Origin: CAVYXK01 sp963708245 | GTDB lineage: Bacteria; Pseudomonadota; Alphaproteobacteria; Acetobacterales; Acetobacteraceae | Length of the DNA: 64,000 nt | Reading direction: 5' to 3' | NCBI GenBank assembly: GCA_963708245.1 | Contig: OY970201.1 | Location: forward strand, 8,122,001-8,186,000 | Notes under the pieces: generated by a model | Seen by the model: the letters and a program-made list of their open reading frames with translations, nothing else | What the model was told of the DNA's origin: nothing | Database searches by the model: none | Program-made: the position numbers and the translations under genes | Shown: piece after piece, positions 7,955 through 14,969 of the stretch | Position numbering within the stretch: the first letter of the stretch is position 1 | Layout of the letters: each line of letters begins with the position of its first letter

Positions 7955-7978
7955 CCGCATTGATCTGGATCAATGCGG
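7955..7978. promoter_or_regulatory. FNR-type dyad inside an 11-bp perfect inverted repeat, upstream of csbD copy 2
   Basis: TTGATCTGGATCAA at 7960-7973 matches the FNR/FixK consensus and is embedded in a longer perfect dyad (11-bp arms, 2-base centre). The distance to the csbD start is about 55 bases, consistent with a promoter-proximal activator or repressor site. Confidence 0.65.
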
Positions 7979-8199
7979 AGGACCCATCGGCAAGTCGCGC
8001 TCAGCCCATTGCTGCGCCTCAGCGATGCAAGTCGGGCTGTAGCTGAGCGACCGCGCCGCTGAGATCTCAGACGCCCGGTCCAGTCGCGCGGATCGGCTGG
8101 CGAATATCCCATCCCGCCCGAGCAGGCGACCGAGCTGTTCGGGCTCGGCGTCGACCTGGGAGCACCGAGGGCTGGAAAGGCGCGGCGGCGTGGATCGGC

Positions 8200-8462
8200 T
8201 CAGTCTGGCGTGGGCTGCGTGTGGATCCCGGTAGGCGTGCTCCAGGTAACGCCATGGCTCCGACTTGGCTTACCCCGCAACCGCTGGGAGACCTCTGCCG
8301 CACTACGCGCGCGCGAGGGAGGACTTGCATGCTCGGGCGCGGGACGGCCGGCCACCAGCTCGGCGATGATCCTGCCGGTATAAGGCCCGCCGGTCATGCC
8401 GACATGGCCGTGGCCGAACGCATGGAACACGTCCGGCGACCGCGTGGAACGCCCGAGCAGCG
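8200..8462 (-). pseudogene. FAD-dependent D-amino-acid dehydrogenase-like C-terminal fragment
   Basis: The minus strand reads SPDVFHAFGHGHVGMTGGPY then TGRIIAELVAGRPAPEH, the conserved C-terminal FAD-binding strand and helix of DadA/glycine oxidase-like enzymes (usually G-H-x-H-x-G-M/L-T-x-x-P-x-T-G-R). The preceding 350 or so residues of such an enzyme are absent. The fragment begins where a pyrophosphatase start fragment ends, so it is a deletion joint, not a gene. The rest of the open frame to 8200 has no recognisable similarity. Confidence 0.65.
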
Positions 8463-8470
8463 GCGGCTGC

Positions 8471-8575
8471 CTTGTCCATTTCGTATTTGATAGGCTCGCC
8501 GCCGATCGGGACCTCGATCACGACATTGACATCGTGCAGTGGGTTCGTTCCGACCGCGATAGCGTCGAGATTCAT
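8471..8575 (-). pseudogene. inorganic pyrophosphatase N-terminal fragment
   Basis: From the ATG at 8573-8575 the frame reads MNLDAIAVGTNPLHDVNVVI then EVPIGGEPIKYEMDKAA, the highly conserved first 35 residues of family I soluble inorganic pyrophosphatase (K29/E31-type residues within PIKYEMDK). It then switches abruptly to unrelated sequence belonging in another frame to an FAD oxidoreductase. All catalytic Asp residues of the enzyme lie downstream and are lost. A functional ppa presumably lies elsewhere. Confidence 0.75.
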
Positions 8576-8606
8576 GAGAGTCCTCCTCATAGAGTTCATC
8601 CGGATG

Positions 8607-8945
8607 TTAAAAGCCCAGCGGCCCATACGGATACTGCCTCACCGGCTCGACGCCGCCCGAAGTCATCAGCCCCCGTCGTTGCATGCAGGCTAGGAAAGCC
8701 TGACGGTACGCATATTGAGCGTCTTGCTGTCGGTCGGTGAAGCTGAAGTTGAAGTAGTTACTGTATGTTCCCGGAACTGACGTAGCTATCATCTCCTTTA
8801 CCTGGGGATCGTTGTAGGCCTCTTGCCGGCAAACCGAATCTCCTGCGGTCTGGGCAGCAGGCTTCGAAGCACAACCGGCGAGCAAAGTTGCAATGCTCGC
8901 GACCAAGATCCATGGGACGCCGCGTCCCAATGCGTGCTGTCTCAT
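8607..8945 (-). CDS. small lipoprotein, function unknown
   Basis: 112 residues with a signal peptide and lipobox LLAGC near residue 25, then a short mature domain containing a YNDPQVKEM stretch, an aromatic patch (YSNYFNFSF), a Q-D-A-Q-Y-A-Y helix and two Cys residues (CRQEAY, ACMQRR). No family recognised. Its start overlaps the stop of nudC by 4 bases (ATGA), so it is co-translated with nudC. The C-terminus ends in PYGPLGF. Confidence 0.6.
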   Translation of the reverse strand: MRQHALGRGVPWILVASIATLLAGCASKPAAQTAGDSVCRQEAYNDPQVKEMIATSVPGTYSNYFNFSFTDRQQDAQYAYRQAFLACMQRRGLMTSGGVEPVRQYPYGPLGF

Positions 8946-9868
8946 TCCGCCGCCACCCAGTCCTCGATCAGCCGGCGAGCGATGCTGTCCCCGCGCGGCA
9001 ACATGAACCCGTGAGCATCGTGATTGCGGATCTGCTCACGACTGAACCAGCGCACGTCGATCAGCTCTGTGTCATCGATCGCGATCTCGTCGGTCAGACC
9101 CTCGCCGTAGAAGCCTAGCATGACATTACCCGGAAACGGCCAGGGCTGGCTCGAGTGGTACCAAACCTGGCCGACCTCGATGCCGGATTCCTCGCGGACC
9201 TCGCGGCGGACGGCTTCTTCCAGGCTTTCACCGGGTTCGACGAACCCGGCGAGTGTCGAATACATGTTGCTGGTCGGGAACCGCTGCGAATGACCCAGCA
9301 GGGCGCGATCGCCGCGCGTGATCAGCATGATCACGGCCGGGTCGGTGCGCGGGAAATGCTCGGCGTTGCAGGCCGTGCAGCGCATCATATGGCCGGCGCT
9401 GCGCGCCTCGCAGGGCGCACCGCAGACGCCGCAGAACCGGTGCCGGGCCCGCCAGTGCATCAGCCCGCGCGCATGCGCCAGGATCGCGGCCTCGGGCTTT
9501 GGCACGCCCCAGCCGACCGAGCGCAGATCGACGAATGTCCCGAGCTCGGCGGGCAGCAACGGTAGCGGGTCGTCGGCCGCACTGATATCGATGGCGAAGA
9601 TGGCGCGACCGTCGAGCAACCCGAGGAACGACCAAGGCCCGCCGGCCATGCGCAACGCGCTGGCGGCCTCGCCGGTGATGTACACCGCCTCGGGTTGGCG
9701 TTGTTCGACCCCGCTCACCAGGTTCCGGTTCCGCCACACCGGAACGAAGAGTGTCTGCGGATCTTCGAGCCTCGCCTGGATCCAGACAGCCTCCTCGCGG
9801 CGTGGGGCGGCGCGATCGAGCGGGCTTTGCGAGTAGACGTTCGGGCGGCTGGCGAGGATCAGGGGCAC
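8942..9868 (-). CDS. nudC: NAD(+)/NADH pyrophosphatase NudC
   Basis: A 308-residue Nudix hydrolase that cleaves NAD(H) to NMN(H) and AMP, and in characterised homologues removes NAD caps from RNA. The zinc ribbon is complete (C146-x2-C149 and C164-x2-C167). The Nudix box starts at G208: GFVEPGESLEEAVRREVREE, then SGIEVG, with all catalytic Glu residues. The NudC-specific SQPWPFP motif follows at 240-246. Length is slightly above the E. coli enzyme because of a longer N-terminal domain, usual in alphaproteobacteria. It overlaps the downstream lipoprotein gene by 4 bases. Confidence 0.93.
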   Translation of the reverse strand: MPLILASRPNVYSQSPLDRAAPRREEAVWIQARLEDPQTLFVPVWRNRNLVSGVEQRQPEAVYITGEAASALRMAGGPWSFLGLLDGRAIFAIDISAADDPLPLLPAELGTFVDLRSVGWGVPKPEAAILAHARGLMHWRARHRFCGVCGAPCEARSAGHMMRCTACNAEHFPRTDPAVIMLITRGDRALLGHSQRFPTSNMYSTLAGFVEPGESLEEAVRREVREESGIEVGQVWYHSSQPWPFPGNVMLGFYGEGLTDEIAIDDTELIDVRWFSREQIRNHDAHGFMLPRGDSIARRLIEDWVAAE

Positions 9869-9955
9869 TGGCTTCTACGTCGATTCCAAGGCGGCCAGTC
9901 TGCCCCGCCCTGTCCCTTGGGGGAAGCCGCGGACGCAACCAGTTTGGGTCCATCG

Positions 9956-10922
9956 CTAGCCGGGTCGCCGGACCTGCAGTCCGAGGGACTTTATCTTGCG
10001 GTGCATGGTCGCGCGACTGATGCCGAGCGCATGAGCCGCGGCGGAGACATTCCCTTGCATCGTGGCGAGAGCCCCTGCTAGCACCGCGCGGGTCGCCTCG
10101 ACCATCGTACCCGGTCCGACGGCGTCCATAGTCATATTGCGCATGGCCACGCCGGCCGAAATAGCGGCCTCACCAATCGCGAGCGCATCGCGCGCGGCGC
10201 GCGTAGCACCGACCACCCGGCGGTCGCCGTCCAAGGCCAGCAGAGGCATCGAGGCACCCTCGTCGGCTTCCGGCAGGCTGATGATCAGGGAGCCGGCATA
10301 GCGCTCGTGGAAGCAGCGCGCTTCGATTCGTCGCGCCGCCTCGCGCGTGACCGCCTGCACGAGCGGCAGGACCGCACCGGTCGGATCGGGCCGAAACGAG
10401 GAAATGTCGAGCGCGCCTGCCAACCGGCCGGCCGCGTCGAATACCGGCGAAACTGTGCAGGTCAGGCTGGTGTGGCGGGTCCGGAAATGCTGATCGCGAT
10501 GCACCGTGATCGTACGTTGCTCGGCGAGGCATGTGCCGACCCCGTTCGTGCCCTCCACGGCTTCGTCCCAGAGCGCCCCAAAGCCGCCAACGCCGGCAAT
10601 AGGCGCTGTCGGCCTCTGCCGCGCGGCGGGTGACGATGGCGCCGTGTGTGTCGGCCATCAGCACGATGTAGCCGAGCGAGGCGACGAGCGCGTAAAGCCG
10701 GTCCAGCTTGGGATCCGCCGCCCGCAGCACGCCGCCGGCGAGGGCGCGTGCCTGCCGCAGCTCCGCGCCGCACAGCACGACGGGTGGCTCCAAACGCTCG
10801 GGATCGAGCTTGTGACGCGCCAGGCAGCGTCGCCAGGAATTCGCGATGGCGCTACGATCCAACGGGTCGCTCAGGACCGCCAGTACCTGTTCGGCATGAT
10901 GCGACCCATTCGGCCGCTGCAT
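9956..10922 (-). pseudogene. AcoR-like regulator (GAF + Fis-type HTH), frameshifted
   Basis: The N-terminal frame (10922 to about 10580) reads SAIANSWRRCLARHKLDPER and continues into a GAF-like domain. The C-terminal frame (about 10580 to 9956) reads FGALWDEAVEGTNGVGTCLA and ends with a Fis-type HTH (NVSAAAHALGISRATMHRKI). Together they are one regulator of about 320 residues split by a one-base frame change near a run of four C at 10576-10579. AcoR-type activators normally carry a sigma-54 AAA+ domain between GAF and HTH. Here it is absent, so even the repaired protein would not be a sigma-54 activator. It sits divergent from acoABC, the expected position for an acetoin regulator. The frameshift could be genuine or a homopolymer sequencing error. 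Confidence 0.75.
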
Positions 10923-10979
10923 CGCCCCCGCGCCAGTTCTTCTGTTTCGTTGGATCGAAGTATAGGACGGGTGGCGCAG

Positions 10980-11021
10980 AACTGCGACAGTTTAGCGCGG
11001 CGGAAATCACAACCCTGTGAT
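10980..11021. promoter_or_regulatory. two small dyads in the acoR-acoA intergenic region (candidate operators)
   Basis: AACTG-CGA-CAGTT at 10980-10992 and ATCACA-ACCC-TGTGAT at 11006-11021 are perfect inverted repeats. They lie between the regulator start (10922) and acoA (11124), the natural place for sites controlling acetoin catabolism. Which protein binds them is inferred from position only. Confidence 0.4.
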
Positions 11022-11123
11022 CGGGCAGCTATCGCGCTGTCCGCGCGAATAGCAACGGGGGAAATTGGGGCTGCTCATCCACCGCAGGTGGCGGCGAGCC
11101 AAGGCTCGAGAAGGAGGAAACTC

Positions 11124-12089
11124 ATGCAGCTCAATCGTGACGACCTGCTTCGCGCGTATCGGACGATGCGGGTGATCCGCGATTTCGAGGAGCGCTTGCA
11201 CGTCGAATTCGCGACCGGAGAGATCCCTGGATTCGTGCACCTTTATGCCGGGGAGGAGGCATCGGCGGTTGGCGTCTGCATGCATCTCGGGGACAAGGAC
11301 AGCATTGCAAGCACGCACCGCGGCCACGGCCACTGCATCGCCAAGGGCTGCGACGTGGGCGGCATGATGAAGGAGATCTATGGCCGCAAGGAGGGCCTGT
11401 GCGCCGGCAAGGGCGGCTCGATGCACATTGCCGACCTCTCCAAGGGGATGCTCGGCGCGAACGGCATCGTGGGCGGTGGGCCACCGCTGATCTGCGGCGC
11501 CGCGTTGACGGCGAAGGTGATGAAGACCGGCGGGGTCGCGGTGGCGTTCCTCGGCGACGGGGCCTCCAATCAAGGTACTACGCTCGAAAGCTACAATCTT
11601 GCCGGCGTCTGGAAACTGCCAGCGGTGTTCGTTGTCGAGGACAACGGTTACGCCGAGTCGACCGCATCAGGCTACGCAGTCGCCGGCAACCAGGTGGAGC
11701 GTGCGCGCGGGTTCGGAATGCCGGCGCAAGAGGTGGATGGGTTTGACTTCTTCGCCGTGCATGACGCCGCTGGCACGGCTATCGAACGCGCCCGCGCCGG
11801 GAACGGCCCGAGCCTGATTCACGTTCGGTTCATGCGTTACTTCGGGCATTTCGAAGGTGACGGGATGACCTATCGCGGACCGGGCGAGGTAGATCGCCTG
11901 CGGGTGGAGCGCGACTGCCTCAAGTTGTTTCGCACCCGCGTGACTGAGGCGGCGTTGCTCGAGGCGGATGCGCTCGATGCGATCGACCGGTCGGTCGGCG
12001 AAGAGATCGACCTCGCCGTGCGCAGCGCGAAGGGCGCGCCTCGGCCCGCCGAAGCGGATCTGCTGACCGACGTGTATGTCGCTTACTGA
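11124..12089 (+). CDS. acoA: acetoin dehydrogenase E1 component, alpha subunit
   Basis: 321 residues. The E1-alpha subunit binds thiamine diphosphate and cleaves acetoin to acetaldehyde and an acetyl unit. The TPP/Mg motif GDGASNQGTTLESYNLAGVW ending in VVEDN is intact, as are the substrate-channel HRGHGHCIAKG and GKGGSMH motifs of the E1-alpha family. Start is the ATG 6 bases after AGGAGG; the open frame extends further upstream but without coding character. It is 12 bases from acoB and begins the acoABC operon. A pyruvate dehydrogenase E1-alpha is the main alternative, but the AcoR-like neighbour and the AcoC domain layout favour acetoin. Confidence 0.88.
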   Translation: MQLNRDDLLRAYRTMRVIRDFEERLHVEFATGEIPGFVHLYAGEEASAVGVCMHLGDKDSIASTHRGHGHCIAKGCDVGGMMKEIYGRKEGLCAGKGGSMHIADLSKGMLGANGIVGGGPPLICGAALTAKVMKTGGVAVAFLGDGASNQGTTLESYNLAGVWKLPAVFVVEDNGYAESTASGYAVAGNQVERARGFGMPAQEVDGFDFFAVHDAAGTAIERARAGNGPSLIHVRFMRYFGHFEGDGMTYRGPGEVDRLRVERDCLKLFRTRVTEAALLEADALDAIDRSVGEEIDLAVRSAKGAPRPAEADLLTDVYVAY

Positions 12090-12101
12090 GCGAGGTGAAC
12101 C

Positions 12102-13127
12102 ATGAGCAAGAAGAGCTTTCGCCAGGCGATCAACGAAGCGCTGCGCCAGGAAATGCGCCGCGATCCCCGCGTCGTCGTGATGGGCGAGGACATCGCAGGC
12201 GGCGCCGGGGCACCCGGTGAAGACGATGCCTGGGGCGGCGTGCTCGGCGTGACCAAGGGGCTTGTGGGCGAGTTCGGGCGCGAGCGCGTGCTCGACACAC
12301 CGCTCAGCGAGAGCGCCTATATCGGTGCCGCGGCGGGCGCCGCCGCTACAGGACTGCGGCCGGTGGCGGAACTGATGTTCGTCGATTTCTTGGGAGTGTG
12401 TTTCGATCAGATCTTCAATCAGGCGGCGAAGTTCCGTTACATGTTTGGTGGCCGCGCGGTCACGCCAATGGTGATCCGCACCATGTATGGCGCGGGATTC
12501 AGGGCCGCGAGTCAGCACAGCCAGTGCCTGTATCCGATCTTCACCCACATCCCCGGGCTCAAGGTCGTCATCCCATCCTCGGCTTATGAGGCGAAGGGGC
12601 TCCTGATCCAGGCCATCCGTGACGACGATCCGGTGATCTTCTTCGAGAATAAGCTGCAATACGATCAGGAAGAGGAGGTGCCGGACGATCCCTATACAAT
12701 CCCGTTCGGTGAGGCGAACCTGACGCGCGAGGGCGACGACGCCACCATCGTCGCGATCGGGCGTATGGTGCAGGTCGCGAACGAGGCGGCGGATCGCCTT
12801 GCCAAAGACAGCATCAAATGCACGGTGATCGACCCGCGCACGACCTCGCCGCTTGATACCGGCACCATCCTCGATTCTGTGACGGAGACCGGCCGTCTGG
12901 TCATTGTCGATGAGGCCAGCCCCCGCTGCAATCTCGCGACCGACATCTCAGCCCTGGTCGCCCAGGACGCGTTCGATGCGCTGCGCGCGCCGGTCCGCAT
13001 GGTCTCACCGCCGCACGTCCCGGTACCGTTCGCGCCGAACCTCGAGGACCTCTACATTCCGAGCGCGGCGCGCGTGGAGGCCGCGGTGCGAAGCGTTGTC
13101 GGTCATGAGGCCCGCGCGAGGGCATGA
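12102..13127 (+). CDS. acoB: acetoin dehydrogenase E1 component, beta subunit
   Basis: 341 residues with the transketolase pyrimidine-binding fold: MGEDIAGGAG near the N-terminus, DTPLSESAYIGAAAGAAATG, EFMFVDF-like ELMFVDFLG and the C-terminal TIVAIGRMV and VIDPRTTSPLD segments typical of E1-beta (AcoB/PdhB). Forms an alpha2beta2 heterotetramer with AcoA. Its stop overlaps the acoC start (ATGA at 13124), giving translational coupling. The insertion AGGAGAPGEDDAWGGVLGVT is characteristic of the acetoin-type rather than the pyruvate-type beta subunit. Confidence 0.88.
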   Translation: MSKKSFRQAINEALRQEMRRDPRVVVMGEDIAGGAGAPGEDDAWGGVLGVTKGLVGEFGRERVLDTPLSESAYIGAAAGAAATGLRPVAELMFVDFLGVCFDQIFNQAAKFRYMFGGRAVTPMVIRTMYGAGFRAASQHSQCLYPIFTHIPGLKVVIPSSAYEAKGLLIQAIRDDDPVIFFENKLQYDQEEEVPDDPYTIPFGEANLTREGDDATIVAIGRMVQVANEAADRLAKDSIKCTVIDPRTTSPLDTGTILDSVTETGRLVIVDEASPRCNLATDISALVAQDAFDALRAPVRMVSPPHVPVPFAPNLEDLYIPSAARVEAAVRSVVGHEARARA

Positions 13128-14248
13128 CCATGGCCGCGATCACAGCGGTCACCATGCCGAAATTTGGCCTGACGATGACCGAAGGAAAGGTCGCGTCCTG
13201 GGCAAAGGTGGAGGGCGCGACAGTCGCCGTTGGTGAGGAGATCGCCGACATCGAGACGAGCAAAATCACCAGCGCCTATGAAAGCCCAGCCGCTGGGATA
13301 CTGCGCCGGCATGTCGCGCGAGAGCAGGAAGAGCTGCCGGTCGGCGCGCTGATCGCCGTGGTCGCGAGTCCCGAAGTGCCCGATTCTGACATCGACACCT
13401 TCATCGAACAGTTCCGCGCCGAGTTCTCGGCAAGACCGCCGGAAGCTCAGGCGGCCTCAGTCGAGCCGCAAACGGTCTCGGTGGGCGGACGGCCAATCCG
13501 CTATCTCGAGACGGGTGCCGCCCACGAAGAACGCCCGATCATCCTGATTCACGGCTTCGGTGGCGATCTCAACAACTGGCTGTTCGTGCAACCGACGCTG
13601 AGTGAACGGCACCGCGTGATCGCGCTCGACCTGCCGGGGCACGGCGGCTCGAGCAAAGATGTCGGAGCGGGCGATCTCGGCACGCTCGCCCAGGTGGTGT
13701 TCGGGTTCCTGCAGGCACTTGACGTGCCGAAAGCGCATCTGGTGGGACACTCGCTAGGCGGCGCGGTCGCGCTGCGGACAGCACTCGATCATTCCGCGCA
13801 CGCCGCCTCGCTCACCCTGATCTGCCCCGCCGGGCTCGGCGAGGAGATCGATGCAGCCTTCACCGGCGATTTCATCACCGCAAGCCGCCGCAAGCAACTT
13901 GAACCTGTGCTGGCAAAGCTTTTCGTGGATCCCAGCTTGGTCAGCCGCGACATGATCGAGGACCTTCTGCGCTTCAAACGGCTGGACGGCGCGCGAGAGG
14001 CATTGACGGCTATACGTGCGGCGAATTTCGATGGGCAGCAGCGAGAGGTGCTACGCGGGCGGCTAGGCGAGCTCGGCGACATTCCGGTCCAGGTGATCTG
14101 GGGTGCCGAGGACCGAATCATTCCTGCGCGTCAGGTGGAGGGCTTGCCAGGAGTTGTGCGCACACATGTGCTGGCAAAAACGGGCCATATGCCGCATGTG
14201 GAGCGAGCCTCCGAGGTGAGCCAGTTGCTTTTGGATTTCGTGGATTAA
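13124..14248 (+). CDS. acoC: acetoin dehydrogenase E2: lipoyl domain fused to alpha/beta hydrolase
   Basis: 374 residues. The N-terminal lipoyl domain (about 1-85) has the attachment lysine K47 in ADIETSKI. A linker follows, then an alpha/beta hydrolase fold with oxyanion segment LIHGFGG, nucleophile elbow GHSLGG (S210), and later WGAEDRIIP and KTGHMPH supplying Asp and His. This lipoyl-hydrolase fusion replaces the usual CAT acyltransferase and is the hallmark of AcoC, which transfers the acetyl group from lipoate to CoA. A second ATG two codons in (13130) is equally plausible. No acoL (E3) gene lies in the cluster, so E3 must be supplied from elsewhere. Confidence 0.88.
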   Translation: MTMAAITAVTMPKFGLTMTEGKVASWAKVEGATVAVGEEIADIETSKITSAYESPAAGILRRHVAREQEELPVGALIAVVASPEVPDSDIDTFIEQFRAEFSARPPEAQAASVEPQTVSVGGRPIRYLETGAAHEERPIILIHGFGGDLNNWLFVQPTLSERHRVIALDLPGHGGSSKDVGAGDLGTLAQVVFGFLQALDVPKAHLVGHSLGGAVALRTALDHSAHAASLTLICPAGLGEEIDAAFTGDFITASRRKQLEPVLAKLFVDPSLVSRDMIEDLLRFKRLDGAREALTAIRAANFDGQQREVLRGRLGELGDIPVQVIWGAEDRIIPARQVEGLPGVVRTHVLAKTGHMPHVERASEVSQLLLDFVD

Positions 14249-14326
14249 TGCCGGCACGACGGACGAACGGGCGGGCAAGTCTCGCGGCCGCCATGCAGCT
14301 TTGCCTTCGATGGGAGAGAAGCATCC

Positions 14327-14668
14327 ATGGACTACAAAGCCGTAGCACAGCAGCAACGTAGCGAGTCGGGAGCGCTCTATAAGGCTATTCCGGATACGAT
14401 GGCAGCCTTTCAGAGCGTGATGAAGGCCGCGTCGAAAGACGGCGCCCTACCGGGCAAGTTCAAGGAACTGACAGCGCTTGCCATTGCCATCGCGATGCGA
14501 TGCGAAGGCTGCGTCGTCTTTCACGTCGAGAATGCGATCCGGCATGGCGCATCACGCGCGGAAGTCGCAGAGACGATCGGCGTGGCAGTGGAGATGGGCG
14601 GTGGACCGGCTGTCGTATATGGCGGCAAAGCGCTTGGGGCTTTCGACGAACTCAGTGGGGCGCGCTGA
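14327..14668 (+). CDS. carboxymuconolactone decarboxylase/AhpD family protein
   Basis: 113 residues, all-helical AhpD-like fold. The redox motif C-E-G-C followed by VVFHVENAI matches the active-site C-x2-C-x3-H of AhpD-type alkylhydroperoxidase proteins, and ELTALAIAIAMRCEGC is the conserved leading helix. It sits 78 bases after acoC in the same direction with its own GGGAGAGAAG ribosome-binding site and may share the operon. Small AhpD-like proteins of this class often have no measured peroxidase activity, so I leave the substrate open. Confidence 0.8.
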   Translation: MDYKAVAQQQRSESGALYKAIPDTMAAFQSVMKAASKDGALPGKFKELTALAIAIAMRCEGCVVFHVENAIRHGASRAEVAETIGVAVEMGGGPAVVYGGKALGAFDELSGAR

Positions 14669-14822
14669 GGTCGGCGATCGGGAGTGAGACGGACCTTGAC
14701 GTTGGGTGTCAGCCCCGGGGCCGCGCCGCCGGCATTCCCATAGAAAGCGCGGGTAGTAAGCGCGGGTCGGGGCGTGTTCGCGGTGCCCACTTGCGACCAG
14801 GCCCTGTGGCGCTCTAATCACA

Positions 14823-14924
14823 GGCCGGGAGGTCGGCGGCGGACGGGCGCCTCGCCAACCCGGTCAGGTCCGGAAGGAAGCAGCCGCAACGAGTTTCCGC
14901 CCGGGTCACCGGCCGGCCTCCCAC
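14823..14924 (+). ncRNA. ffs: signal recognition particle 4.5S-type RNA
   Basis: The conserved SRP apical loop and Ffh-binding core are present: GGTCAGGTCCGGAAGGAAGC at about 14862-14881, then AGCC and GAG. The ends pair: GGGAGG at 14827-14832 with CCTCCC at 14917-14922, and flanking GGC/GCC bases extend the stem. Size is about 100 nt, as in other bacteria. It binds Ffh for co-translational protein targeting. Position just upstream of dnaX is common in alphaproteobacteria. Confidence 0.92.
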
Positions 14925-14969
14925 CCGGATTTCCACGACAGAGGGCCGCCGCGGCGGCAGGAGCCCCGC

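Noticed and set aside
10960..10990. Possible sigma-54 promoter (TGGCGCAGAACTGC) upstream of acoA
   Set aside because: GG-to-GC spacing is 9 rather than 10 and the local regulator lacks the AAA+ domain needed for sigma-54.
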